Assembly (NCBI RefSeq): GCF_014190875.1
Contig: NZ_JACHVS010000002.1
Span: 1,015,945-1,079,944 of the forward strand
Source of the DNA: Paeniglutamicibacter cryotolerans
GTDB lineage: Bacteria > Actinomycetota > Actinomycetes > Actinomycetales > Micrococcaceae
Direction: 5' to 3'
DNA: 64,000 nt
Of the stretch, positions 17,701 to 25,780 are shown in pieces. The notes under the pieces were generated by a model. That model made no database searches, was not told the DNA's origin, and worked only from the letters and a program-made list of their open reading frames with translations. The position numbers and the translations under genes are program-made. Numbering within the stretch: the stretch's first letter is position 1; every line of letters begins with the position of its first letter.

Positions 17701-18595
17701 CAAAGGTTTTCAGCGAGAATTTAAAAGAATTTTTGGGTGTAGCAAATTTGATTCAGTTATTGAATTTGATGGTTATGCACCGTTTTGGGTCGCACTTTTA
17801 GGGGCAGGAGATAAGTTAGTTAACAATAGAATAATTTACATGCATAATAGAATGAAGCAAGAATGGTCAACAAAATATGGCGAACTTAAGAATACATTTT
17901 CACTTATTTCCTGGTATGATAAATTTGTTTCGGTCTCAAAGACAACTTCAGATCTTAATATGAATGAATTGTCAGGTAACTTTGATCTCGATTCGTCGCG
18001 TTTTGTCCACGCTGACAACCTTCTCCAACCAAATGATATTATTGAGATGTCTAAAGATGTAATTGACGCAGATATCTTGGAATTTATTAAAGATAGCGAT
18101 GAGATATGGCTGACGATAGGTCGCCTATCTCCGGAGAAATCACATCTAAAATTATTCACGGCATTTAAAGAACATATTAAGATCCAAACTAATGCTAAAT
18201 TATTGTTGTTGGGCGACGGTCCGCTGCGACAAGAATTGGATTACTTCGTTCAAAAAAATAATCTACAAAAAAATATTTTCATTGCAGGACGCAGATCTAA
18301 TCCATTTTCAATCATGACTATAGCTGATGCTTTTATTCTGGCATCAGATCATGAGGGGCAGCCGATGGTACTTCTTGAAGCACTTGTGATGGGGCTCCCG
18401 ACGGTGGCAACAGACATTGTTGGGAGTCGTGGTGTTCTTGGTTCCGGACTTGGTTCGTTGGTCGAAAATTCCGTTAATGGCCTGATTGACGGACTCAAGC
18501 TTGGTCGGTCGCATCAACGCTCTGTGGAGTTTAATGTTGATGACTATCAGGCGACGGCTTTGGCTCAGTTCATTTCTCATGTACAGGGCTCTTGA
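14759..18595 (+). CDS. TPR-TagF-like phosphotransferase-GT4 giant fusion
   Basis: 1278 residues. Residues 1 to about 500 are a TPR solenoid (repeats such as NWVDAEKAFRRAVDF, ALYLLGNAQFQLGNYAKSLKS, DAAIQCYEFAIAKG, WYTALGNAYTELGQFNDAAKSYNYA). Residues 515-880 are a TagF-like polyol-phosphate transferase: NTWHGTPLKTLGRDI from N609, APTWRG from 707, FRAHH near 742 and ITDYSS from 777. From about 884 a GT4 glycosyltransferase follows: LMPNGITSSFLNLLNNL, TIGRLSPEKSH from 1119 and DHEGQPMVLLEAL from 1197. The ATG at 14759 is preceded by AGGA. The chain may polymerise a glycosyl-polyol-phosphate polymer, with the TPR part aligning chain or partners. Its GT4 half (about 17400-18340) is much richer in A and T than the rest, suggesting a separately acquired module. 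Confidence 0.9.
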   Translation: MNKRSLKSDANLQTGRLLARSGNWVDAEKAFRRAVDFTEARNARALYLLGNAQFQLGNYAKSLKSTEAAVGLDGSNPEWHIRLGSLYERLNRDDAAIQCYEFAIAKGSRNADWLKRLASAQVRNKKHQDASRTLRALLEYDDNSSEILADYVDAVLKSAPTWQRIEVLNFAIAKNSQKSTWYTALGNAYTELGQFNDAAKSYNYAHKIDKNNPEIAFKLGLSLRLAGSQIKEAKEALEAGVEVDVKFRTKELGPGAYFQSRGQWQPAAYSYQESLGENPFSAELRYRAGLACDRTYDWPSAERYLRQAVIARPEAASWHYRLGLARERQGLYESAADSYGVAVRRSDKPQQNWVYRWGFCLQKANKVELALQVFRQLFPNDDSLKWVEQSGDEHLTPYESELLRENLEYACQMQDASLLFERASALLKLGQFELALCGFETAVVRDSRQRPLGFFRLAVTYMALGRNEDAIRAFLSTSSFPRPDGITTDQYFKHKWQYESMEYVEFLETLPVRSNVVLYESYFGTKIDCNPAAIYREMRNNPKYVDFLHVWVITPGTSVPSDVANDPRVALVLRGSTLYRKYLATAKYLINNVTFPSFFTRRDGQNYLNTWHGTPLKTLGRDIQTGFMEHANVSRNFLQATHMLAPNQHTQDTLISRYEIEGLYTGTVARVGSPRLDKTLNASPESCGKLRATLGIPDDGKAVVFYAPTWRGSHREKSFDKKRLVDDLARLEALDAHVLFRAHHLTEALLYNLKLGVKVVPAEIDTYDVLAIADVLITDYSSLLFDFLATGKPMVFYAYDLDAYTQERGLYFEMESLPGALALSIDELIGCVSTALVSGVTDAEKYEVAKIEFTPMEDGKAADRAVRYFFSEAHDHRKDLIVDQKCILLIHQSLMPNGITSSFLNLLNNLDPLQFRIIFLFDSQSLINDNDRMNKFNLLPNYVQRISRIGSQLVSLEERWVIDKFNTQGEWSSGEQEDIYRKGFQREFKRIFGCSKFDSVIEFDGYAPFWVALLGAGDKLVNNRIIYMHNRMKQEWSTKYGELKNTFSLISWYDKFVSVSKTTSDLNMNELSGNFDLDSSRFVHADNLLQPNDIIEMSKDVIDADILEFIKDSDEIWLTIGRLSPEKSHLKLFTAFKEHIKIQTNAKLLLLGDGPLRQELDYFVQKNNLQKNIFIAGRRSNPFSIMTIADAFILASDHEGQPMVLLEALVMGLPTVATDIVGSRGVLGSGLGSLVENSVNGLIDGLKLGRSHQRSVEFNVDDYQATALAQFISHVQGS

Positions 18596-18598
18596 CCT

Positions 18599-18617
18599 CA
18601 GGGCTTCTGCAAAGTCG
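18599..18617. repeat. ISAs1-end-like sequence
   Basis: CAGGGCTTCTGCAAAGTCG differs from the ISAs1 element A terminus at two of 19 positions. No transposase gene adjoins it. A second, weaker copy (15 of 19) lies at 18728-18746. Confidence 0.5.
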
Positions 18618-18673
18618 GGCCATGGCCACGAATCTTAAAATGTGAGACGAATTCCAGGGCTCCGGTCCTATGC

Positions 18674-18727
18674 ACTTCGCACCAAAAGAAAACCCCGGAA
18701 AGCCGGGGTTTTCTTTTGGTGCGAAGT
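18674..18727. terminator. Perfect 25-bp hairpin terminator
   Basis: A perfect 25-bp inverted repeat with a 4-nt loop (AAAG); the core is AAAACCCCGG-AAAG-CCGGGGTTTT and the arms extend to ACTTCGC/GCGAAGT. It lies 79 bases after the stop of the fusion gene and can act on both strands. The outer 15 bp exceed what a terminator needs. Confidence 0.75.
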
Positions 18728-19020
18728 CAGGGCTGTTGCGTAGTCGCTGAAACCATGACCTGACCAGGTCGTCTTAAGATATGGACACGACTTGTTAAAG
18801 ACGAACGGCCTCTGCTTGATTCTTAGTTGTCAAGACTCAGAACCAAACAGAAGCCGTTCGCATGCCATCTTCAGGACTCCTGAGGTACCCAAGTTCCAGC
18901 TCAGAGAAACCGCGGAAACCCGTGGTTTCTCTGAGCCCGATATCTGTCAGGTCGGCCCGGATCCAACATAATTAATGCAAAGTCAGCTGCAGTGCTGATC
19001 ATGCAACACTCCTGATATTC
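18728..19020. other. IS debris between hairpin and ISL3 element B
   Basis: This begins with an ISAs1-end-like sequence (18728-18746). It then has a short inverted pair (GAACGGCCTCTG / CAGAAGCCGTTC, about 18804-18859), and an ATG-headed start MPSSGLLRYP that soon loses sense, resembling the 5' end of an unidentified IS. Near 18972 TAATGCAAAGTC again echoes an ISAs1 terminus. No gene is supported. Confidence 0.4.
18899..18936. terminator. 17-bp hairpin, terminator-like
   Basis: GCTCAGAGAAACC(G)CGG pairs with CCG(T)GGTTTCTCTGAGC around an AAAC loop (one G-T pair). It has the same style as the 18674 hairpin. No gene ends just before it, so it probably came with a lost element. Confidence 0.5.
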
Positions 19021-19051
19021 GGCTCTTGAACTTTGGACGTGGTGCGGGTGT

Positions 19052-19710
19052 TCAGCACGGCCGGAGGCCCGCCGTGGACAACAGTATACGAAGCCGATAG
19101 TTCCGGTGATTCCGGTAGCCCCGACCGATCCGTTTCATGTTCTTCGCTGTCAGGTTCGCCGCCTCACTACGGGCATTGGTCAACCGGGTCACGCAGAACA
19201 CCTGAAGCTCCGCCTTCCACGACTTCAGGGTCCGCAGCAGCGATTTTGCCTCCGGCATCGTGGTCGCCTGCACGCCGGCTTCCAGCGCCTCCCAAGCCGT
19301 TCCGAACGCCTCCAAATCGGTGGTTTTTAGCAGCTCGCGGACCTTCTCCTTCACCGCATACACGACACCGAGCTCAATATCGGCGGCGATGATTTCCTCC
19401 AACCGCACCTGCTGTCTGGAGCTCATGTTCTCCACGTTGCAGGTCAGCAGCTTCCGGTACTTGTATGACGGTTCGGTCATCCGTCCGCGGCGGCCTACCG
19501 TCTCGTGGGAACGGCGCAAACGCACCGCGGTGACCATCCGATTACTCAAGGCAACAACGTGGAAATGGTCCACCGTGATCTCCGCTTCAGGCAGCGCCTC
19601 GCACACCGCCTTGCGGAACTCGGCTGACATGTCCATCGCCACGATCCTCACCCGGTCCCTCCAGGCTCGGGGCCGTTTCGCGATCCAGGAGAGCACGGTG
19701 GGTCCGCGCC
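19052..19710 (-). pseudogene. ISL3 transposase, C-terminal half (disrupted)
   Basis: It continues the frame of 23601-24232: ...GPTVLSWIAKRPRAWRDRVRIVAMDMSAEF, VDHFHVVALSN, and near the end NARSEAANLTAKNMKRIGRGYRNHRNYRLRIL, with the stop at 19052. Catalytic aspartate and glutamate regions are present, but the N-terminal zinc-binding and HTH parts are 3.9 kb away. Confidence 0.88.
19701..19710. repeat. Target duplication of ISAs1 element B, left copy
   Basis: GGTCCGCGCC here and again at 23601-23610, exactly abutting the ISAs1 termini CACGGCTAATGC and GCATTGCCCGTG. Confidence 0.93.
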
Positions 19711-19715
19711 CACGG

Positions 19716-20064
19716 CTAATGCATAGTCGTTGAGAAGCCCGTAAATCCAATGGTTTTCAGCGGCCGAAGCGGGTCAAAGGACATCAACCGGTTCCCCCGG
19801 GCAATGTTCGTGGACCCCTCCAAACGCAGCAAACCGATCGCCAGGCTACGCATCGAGGCCATGACCCGGGGCGCAGCCCCGGTACGCACCTGCGATTTGT
19901 CCTCCAAATACGTCACGTCCCGGGTCCAATGCAACGAATTCTCGATGGCCCAATGCCCGCGCACCCAGGTATTCAGCTGCCGCGGGCTTCCCCGGTGAAC
20001 CGGCACCGAGGTGATCAGGTAAACGGTTTCGGTGGACCAGGTGGTTTCGCTGAATATTCGTAGG
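19716..20064 (-). pseudogene. ISAs1 transposase B, C-terminal part (disrupted)
   Basis: It encodes ...[20 protein letters not shown], then [24 protein letters not shown] (catalytic glutamate region) and ends [14 protein letters not shown]. It lines up with residues from about 265 of the intact copy at 9493-10659. The upstream part is beyond the IS21 insertion. Confidence 0.88.
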
Positions 20065-20162
20065 TTTGGGAGCCACCGGATATCGCCGTTCAGAGCCAGC
20101 AATATTGCCGTTGAGAGCCGGTACCTCCCCGGACGGGAGCCACCGGCTCTCAGCAACATCTC

Positions 20163-20912
20163 TTAGCTCATCCCCAGCGCGGTCTTCTCCCTCATGTTGT
20201 AGCTACCGGTCTCGACCCAGATCGTGTTGTGAACGATCCGATCCATGATCGCGTCCGCGTGAACCCCGGACCCGAGCCTGGCATGCCAGTCCGACTGCTT
20301 GTACTGGGTGCAGAACACCGTTGCCGTCGATCCGTACCGACGCTCCATCAACTCCAACAACATCCGCAAGAACGCTCCCTTCGGAGGATCCAACAACCAC
20401 TCATCGACGACCAGCATGCTGAAGGACCCATACTTTTTCAGGAACTTGTTCTGCCCCAGGGGTTTGTCTTCGGCTTGCCGCCATTCCTCTTCCAGATCCG
20501 GCATGCGCACGTAATGCGTGCGGATCAGCTTCAAACATGCCTGCTTCGCCAGGGCGCAGCCCAGGTACGACTTCCCCGATCCGGTGAATCCCTGAAAGAC
20601 GACATTGTGGAACTGGTCAACGAAGGCGCAGCTCGACAGCTCAGTAAGTGTCATCCTGTTCAGCCCACGTTCCTCCAACAGATCCACCTGCCTCAGATCG
20701 GCGTTGGGGTAACGCAACCCAGCACGCCTGATCAGACCGCTGACCTTCGAATGGGTGAAGGACGCGTACGCATGGTCCACGGCTAGCCGCAAACGCTCCT
20801 CAAACGTCAGCCCCATGCTGAGGACCTCGTCCTGGGACTCCACGGCCTCGAGCAAGGCGCCGGCGGACATTTCCCGCAATTTCCTTTTGGTTTCCGTATC
20901 CATCGAGGTCAT
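20163..20912 (-). CDS. istB: IS21-family helper ATPase IstB
   Basis: 249 residues, the normal length. This AAA+ ATPase assembles on target DNA and activates the IstA transposase. Walker A is GFTGSGKSYLGCALA near residue 112; the Walker B region is SMLVVDEWLLDPP; the N-terminal part (MSAGALLEAVESQDEVLSMGLTFEERLRLAVDH) is the IstB-type helical domain. Its start overlaps the end of istA by four bases, indicating translational coupling. Frame intact. Confidence 0.95.
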   Translation of the reverse strand: MTSMDTETKRKLREMSAGALLEAVESQDEVLSMGLTFEERLRLAVDHAYASFTHSKVSGLIRRAGLRYPNADLRQVDLLEERGLNRMTLTELSSCAFVDQFHNVVFQGFTGSGKSYLGCALAKQACLKLIRTHYVRMPDLEEEWRQAEDKPLGQNKFLKKYGSFSMLVVDEWLLDPPKGAFLRMLLELMERRYGSTATVFCTQYKQSDWHARLGSGVHADAIMDRIVHNTIWVETGSYNMREKTALGMS

Positions 20913-22489
20913 CGGGCACCGCCAGAATAGTAATCGCTGCCGCGCACGTATCCGCCCGGTTCAGGCTCTGGAAGGGAATCATTCCAGGTATTGGCCCGGT
21001 CTTGACCGGTGTCCAAGATCGGCCGGATATGCGCATACCGCGGCGAACGTACCTGGCTCTGCAGCGCCAGGAGGCACGCCGCTTCCAGCCGTTCCGGGCC
21101 GAACCTCTTCGACAGCCTCAACACCGCCAGTGCTGCGTTCAGGCCCTGCTCAGCGAGCGGAACCGACGCGAAGATCCGATCCACGACTTCCACCGCGTTT
21201 GGTCCGATGCGACTCGCCCAGCCCCTGACCCTTTTCGGTTCCCACTGCTTCCACTGCTGTTCGGCCGGGATATCCGAATCATTGGTGCGATACTGATTGA
21301 TCGCGGAGGCGGGAAGTAACTGATGGCTGGTCAGCCGCTCCTGGTTCCGGTAGACCTCAAGCATTGTTTCCGTGATGCGCAGGTCAACGCTTGCCCCGAC
21401 ATTGACCAGCGGAACCGAGTAGAAGTTCCGCTTCCACGTCACGTAGCTGTTCTTCGCGACCTTACGCCGATAGACCCACTCGCTGATTTCATACGGCACC
21501 GCCGGCAAGGGGCGAAGCAACGGCTGCTCTTCTTCCCGAAAAACGCTCAACCGGGAGCCCGCCCGCTTCTGGAATGGCTCATCGTTATACGCCTGGACCC
21601 GTTCACGGATCGCCGTACGAAGCTGAGGCAACGAGGTGAACTGGGTATCGCGCAGTCCGGCAATGATCCAGGTCGCCACGTGGCCCACCGTATTTTCTAC
21701 ACTAGATTTATCTTTTGGCTTCCGGACACGGCCAGGCAACACTGCTGCCACATAGTGGCCAGCCAGATGCCGGTAAGAATCATTGAGCACGATCTCGCCC
21801 TCGGCAGGATGTTTGATGACCCCGGTTTTGAGGTTGTCCGGGATGATGCGTGGAACAGAACCACCCAAGGCCTCAAACATGGAAACGTGGGCACGCAGCC
21901 AACTGGCTTGCTTCATATCCAGACAGGCCTCGACAAAGCCCAGCCGGCTAAAGGGCAGGCACGCCACAAACAGATAGACCGTCTGCTTCGTGCCGGTGTT
22001 TGGATCATGCAAGGTCATGGTTGGACCGGACCAGTCGACCTCGACGCTCATCCCGGCCTTGTGCTCGACCCTGGACGTTGCGCTGTGTTCCAGGACGTAG
22101 CGGTGATATGTCTTGCAGAACCTGTCGTAGCCCATGGTGGCCTGGCCTTTGACGGATTCTTCGTCAACGTATTCGCCGTGCAGGAGCTTGAGCGTCACTC
22201 CGACTTTCGCCAGTTGCTTATGGACAACGCCCCAGTCTGGCTGGGCGAAAACGCTTTGGTGGTCCCCGCGACCGGGGAACACCAAAGCATAAACAGCATT
22301 CTCTGTTTTGTCTTGGATATCCGTCCAGCTGATTCCGGCGTTTGATGCAGCATCAAGGACGTTGGAAACGCTGTTCCTGGAGATGCTTTGCGTGGTGGCA
22401 ATATTGCGCCCGGACATTCCCTCGGCACGAAGCTGGAGTATCAGCTTCGCATTGATTTTTCGTACCATTGGTCTTGCTCCTTCTACCAT
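20909..22489 (-). CDS. istA: IS21-family transposase IstA
   Basis: Up to 526 residues; a start at MVRKINAKLILQLRAEGMSGRNIA (22468) is also reasonable because it begins directly with the HTH. It has a DDE core: SVEVDWSGPTMTL (first Asp), PRIIPDNLKTGVIKH (second Asp), KDKSSVENTVGHVATWI (Glu). The C-terminal beta-domain (YEISEWVYRRKVAKNSYVTWKRNFYSVP) is typical. Frame intact and next to istB, so this IS21 may still be mobile. Confidence 0.95.
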   Translation of the reverse strand: MVEGARPMVRKINAKLILQLRAEGMSGRNIATTQSISRNSVSNVLDAASNAGISWTDIQDKTENAVYALVFPGRGDHQSVFAQPDWGVVHKQLAKVGVTLKLLHGEYVDEESVKGQATMGYDRFCKTYHRYVLEHSATSRVEHKAGMSVEVDWSGPTMTLHDPNTGTKQTVYLFVACLPFSRLGFVEACLDMKQASWLRAHVSMFEALGGSVPRIIPDNLKTGVIKHPAEGEIVLNDSYRHLAGHYVAAVLPGRVRKPKDKSSVENTVGHVATWIIAGLRDTQFTSLPQLRTAIRERVQAYNDEPFQKRAGSRLSVFREEEQPLLRPLPAVPYEISEWVYRRKVAKNSYVTWKRNFYSVPLVNVGASVDLRITETMLEVYRNQERLTSHQLLPASAINQYRTNDSDIPAEQQWKQWEPKRVRGWASRIGPNAVEVVDRIFASVPLAEQGLNAALAVLRLSKRFGPERLEAACLLALQSQVRSPRYAHIRPILDTGQDRANTWNDSLPEPEPGGYVRGSDYYSGGAR

Positions 22490-22611
22490 GTTCTGTCACA
22501 TGGTGGGAGGAGCTTATTTGATGGCTCTCAAGCGCACTATGGGTGGCTCTGAAAGAGAATATTCGTCTTTTGGCGGGGTGGCTCTGAACGGCAATATTGG
22601 TGGCTCTCAAA

Positions 22612-23464
22612 GAGTCAAATACTCAGTTTCGCCTTGTTTCCGGGTTTTCCTGGTCAATTGGGCCACCTGCTCCACATGTGGAAACCGCACCCCGGTCGGG
22701 ATGCTGGCGACCTTGATCCGCCGAATGCTCCGGCGTCCGTGCCCGGTATCGCGCTGGTCGTTGCCCACGGGAACCGCGTCCCAGGGCAGGGCCGCCAGAT
22801 GTTTGAGCAGCTTGGGCTGGTTTCCCTTCACGGTCATCACGAAATGGGCGCCTCGCTTGTGCAGGAACACCGCATGGCGCCCCAACGTATGCAGGGCATC
22901 AACGGTAATCACCTTGCCTTTCAACGGTCCCAGGGTCTTCAGCAGGGAGTCGAGCTGGGTGATCTCATGGGTCTTAATGCCGACCTCGACCTGCCCCAGG
23001 ACGGTCCGGCTCTCGTGGTCCAGGGCCGCCATGAGGTGCACGCGGTCCCCGCCACCGTTCTTGGCTCCGCGGACTTCCTTCCCATCGATGGCAATGACCG
23101 GGGCTTCCACCTGGGTTTGCATCCACATTCCCAGGACCCGGTCAAACGCGTCGGCATCCACCCGGGCCAGCACGCGTTGGAACGTGGTCACGTGCGGGGC
23201 TTTGAACCCGGTTCCGGGCAGGGATGTTTCGGCCGCGTGCGCGGCCCAGTCGGCAATCGCGGCAAAGGTTTTCGCGCCGGTGAGCACCGCACACAAGGTG
23301 GCGGCCATGATCCAGGCCAGCGGGTGGCGGATGCCGCGGGGCTTGCGGGGATCCGGGAAGGATGCCAGTGCTGCGAAGACGGTTTCCGGTGTCACCAGGG
23401 GGCGCAGTGTCTCGGGGATCTCTTCCAGTTGGCCATGGAGGATATTGATGGGGGAAGATGGCAA
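22612..23464 (-). pseudogene. ISAs1 transposase B, N-terminal part (disrupted)
   Basis: It starts MPSSPINILHGQLEEIPE and reads through FAALASFPDPRKPRGIRHPL, VIAIDGKEVRGAKNGGGDR and VDALHTLGRHAVFLHKRGAHFVMTVKGNQ. It breaks after TRKTRKQGETEY at the IS21 end. It is closely similar to the intact copy at 9493-10659 but clearly a different variant. Confidence 0.9.
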
Positions 23465-23600
23465 GGAAGCGCTCCTGTGTGTTGCATGACGATCTAGACA
23501 ATCACCATGTGTAACAGGAGCGTTTCGTCTTTAAAAGCACCGGCGGCCCGTGTCGGAAAATCATTCAGGGACGGCTACCGACGACTTTGCATTGCCCGTG

Positions 23601-24232
23601 GGTCCGCGCCGGCCATCGACAACGTCCAGGATCGTGCCCGTTTCCAGATCCGTGAACACAATCGACCACGGCTCGACCCGCATCACCTTGCCCGTGGTTC
23701 CCAGCACGTAGCGGACCTTACGAAACCGATGCTCGTCCACCCCCAGCCAGCGCACGTGTCTCCCGTCCACGTCCCCGACGGTCTTCTCCGTCGCGGTCAG
23801 TTTGCGCATCACCGTGGGCCAGGAGACACCGGTGGCACGGGCGATCCCGGTCACTGCCCGCAGCTCGTTCATACCGGCGTCCACGATCTCCCCGACCAGG
23901 CGCGTGGTCAGACGGGAGCGTAGGGGCAGCTGCTCGGTGCACTGCACAAAGGAGCGCCGCTTGCAGGCGTCCTCCAGACAGGCCAGTCGGCGCTTGCGCA
24001 CCCAGACCTGCAGGTCCTTCCCTCCGCACGCGACGTCCTTGACCCGGTGCACAGGTCTGGCCTGGATGCGCGAGGAAAGAACCCCGCAGGAAGGGCACCC
24101 GGCCTCGGTGGAAATGGGCTCGACGACAACGGTGCGCCCGGCCGTGGAAGAGGCCTCCACGGACAGCACCCGGTAGTCATCGAGATTGAACAAAATCGAC
24201 GCGGCATCAACAGCGCCGGTATCCTTGATCAC
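23601..24232 (-). pseudogene. ISL3 transposase, N-terminal half (disrupted)
   Basis: It begins near MIKDTGAVDAASILFNLDDYRVLSVEAS, then has the zinc-binding CPSCG...C...C cluster (GCPSCGVLSSR, LACLEDACKRRSF) and the HTH (ELRAVTGIARATGVSWPTVMRKL), then WLGVDEHRFRK with the first catalytic aspartate. It stops making sense at the ISAs1 end; the sequence continues in frame at 19710. Confidence 0.9.
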
Positions 24233-24332
24233 AGCTCGTAGTCCTCGGTTATGAATGTCTCGACAACACCCATAATCGTAGGGCTACGAGCCCTATCTAT
24301 ATTTGGGACACCACGCTAAAAGTCCGAGAGCC

Positions 24333-25780
24333 CGTTTAACTCCTTGTCCCTCCAGCACCACCAGCGTCCAGCTGAAAACTGCGTGAAGGATAAGGAGATG
24401 GGAACAATGGATATCGTGCATAAGCGTGCTGCGGGAATCGATATCTCCAAACGCGACGCCAAAGTCGCGGTAAGGAAACCCGGCAGCCGGAAAGGAACCT
24501 ACCGAACGCAGGTCAAGACCTTTGGAGCTACCACGGCACAAATTCGTGAACTGATCAGCCATTTGAAAACCGAAGGTGTCACCGTGATCGTCATGGAAGC
24601 CACCAGCGATTATTGGAAACCGTTCTATTTCTTGATGGAAGAAGAACACCTGCCCGTCATGTTGGTCAATGCCAAACAGGCCCGCAATATCCCGGGCCGT
24701 AAGAGTGACGTCAACGATGCCACCTGGCTAGCTGATCTGGCCGCCCACAACCTCTTGGCAGCGTCCTTCATCCCGCCCGAACCGATACGGCACCTACGCG
24801 ACCTGACTCGAGCCCGTTCGGCACTGGTCCATGATCGAACCAGGGTATATCAGCGGTTGGAGAAGTTCCTGGAATCATCCGGGATCAAGCTCTCCAGCGT
24901 CGCGTCGAACCTGACCAGCGTTTCCTCACGCGCGATGTTGGAGGCTCTGGTCGGCGGTGAACGAGATCCGCTGGTCTTGGCCGACCTCTCGTTGCGTTCC
25001 ATGCGCCGGAAAATTCCGGAACTCATCGAAGCACTCGAAGGACGCTTCACCGAGCACCATGCGTTCATGGTGAAACTGCACCTGCAACACATCGATCTGC
25101 TTTCCGGGCAGATCAACACCCTCAATGGCCAGATTGACGAAGCGATGGAACCGTTTGATGCGGCCTGCCAGGCCCTGATCACGATTCCGGGGATCAGTGC
25201 GAACACCGCCCAGGTGGCCATTGCGGAAATCGGCGTTGACATGACGGTGTTTGCCGATGCCGCGCATCTGGCGTCCTGGGCCGGCGTCTGCCCTGGGCAG
25301 AATGAGTCGGCCGGACGTCAAAGGTCCTCGCATACCCGTGGAGGCAACGTCTATCTCAGAGCGGCCTTGGGCACAGCTGCGCTGGCGGCCATCAAGCACA
25401 AGGATTCATTCCTTGCCGCTAGGTACCGGCGGCTTTATCCGCGCCGCGGCGGAAACAGAGCCCTGGTCGCCATTGAACACAGCATCATCATTGCCGTCTG
25501 GCATATGCTCGCCCATGGTGAGGTCTTCAAGGAGTTGGGCGCGGACTACTACGACGAACGTAATAAGGACCGTGCACGGCTCAGGGCAGTCAATGAGCTG
25601 GAACGCCTCGGCTTTGACGTCCAAATCAGCCCGGCTGCATGAACAACGAGCAGCACTAAGGCCTCCACCTTCATATCGCACATTGCCTCCCAGCAGGGCG
25701 TCTACGAGCGGCTGGGTCTATTTGGTGCGGGATCAAGCCGTGGAACGTTGGGCATGCACACTTCAGTATTCACGTACTAG
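24333..25780 (+). mobile_element. IS110-family element
   Basis: A single DEDD transposase with 74 bases of non-coding DNA before it and about 140 after it. It is bounded on both sides by near-identical ISL3-type end sequences (24313-24332 and 25781-25800), which are probably not its own termini. IS110 elements lack clear terminal repeats, so the ends are approximate. Confidence 0.7.
24407..25642 (+). CDS. IS110-family DEDD transposase
   Basis: 411 residues from the ATG at 24407, placed about 9 bases behind AAGGAG; the ATG at 24398 directly touches that site. The N-terminal RuvC-like DEDD domain shows GIDISKRDAKVAV (first Asp), MEATSDYWKPF (Glu) and GRKSDVNDATWLADL (Asp pair). The C-terminal Tnp_20 domain shows ITIPGISANTAQVAIAEIG and SWAGVCPGQNESAGRQRSSHTRGGN with the catalytic serine region. 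Family members recombine DNA guided by an element-encoded bridge RNA from a non-coding end. Frame intact, so probably functional. Confidence 0.95.
   Translation: MDIVHKRAAGIDISKRDAKVAVRKPGSRKGTYRTQVKTFGATTAQIRELISHLKTEGVTVIVMEATSDYWKPFYFLMEEEHLPVMLVNAKQARNIPGRKSDVNDATWLADLAAHNLLAASFIPPEPIRHLRDLTRARSALVHDRTRVYQRLEKFLESSGIKLSSVASNLTSVSSRAMLEALVGGERDPLVLADLSLRSMRRKIPELIEALEGRFTEHHAFMVKLHLQHIDLLSGQINTLNGQIDEAMEPFDAACQALITIPGISANTAQVAIAEIGVDMTVFADAAHLASWAGVCPGQNESAGRQRSSHTRGGNVYLRAALGTAALAAIKHKDSFLAARYRRLYPRRGGNRALVAIEHSIIIAVWHMLAHGEVFKELGADYYDERNKDRARLRAVNELERLGFDVQISPAA

Larger units (their letters stand above)
20065..22611 (-). mobile_element. IS21-family element
   Basis: It has multiple terminal repeats typical of IS21: TTTGGGAGCCACC and ATATCGCCGTTCAGAGCCA at the left; inverted TTTGAGAGCCACC, ATATTGCCGTTCAGAGCCAC at the right, with further GAGAGCC copies inside. 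It carries istA and istB in the usual overlapping order and lies inside ISAs1 transposase B. Exact end bases are uncertain by two or three. Confidence 0.9.
19711..23600 (-). mobile_element. ISAs1-family element B, split by IS21
   Basis: Termini CACGGCTAATGCATAGTCG (19711) and inverted CACGGGCAATGCAAAGTCG (ending 23600), with a perfect 10-bp target duplication in the ISL3 transposase. The transposase gene is interrupted by an IS21 element at about 20065-22611. The remaining ISAs1 DNA is about 1.34 kb. Confidence 0.92.
19021..24332 (-). mobile_element. ISL3-family element B, split by ISAs1
   Basis: Termini GGCTCTTGAACTTTGGACGTGG at 19021 and its imperfect inverse ending GTCCGAGAGCC at 24332. 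The transposase gene is cut at 19710/23601 by ISAs1 element B; the two coding parts join in frame across the duplicated GGTCCGCGCC. Without the insert the element is about 1.4 kb, normal for ISL3. I see no 8-bp duplication at its outer ends. Confidence 0.9.

Noticed and set aside
21323..22345. 340-codon plus-strand frame in the IS21 element
   Set aside because: Antisense to istA, which has an intact DDE core.
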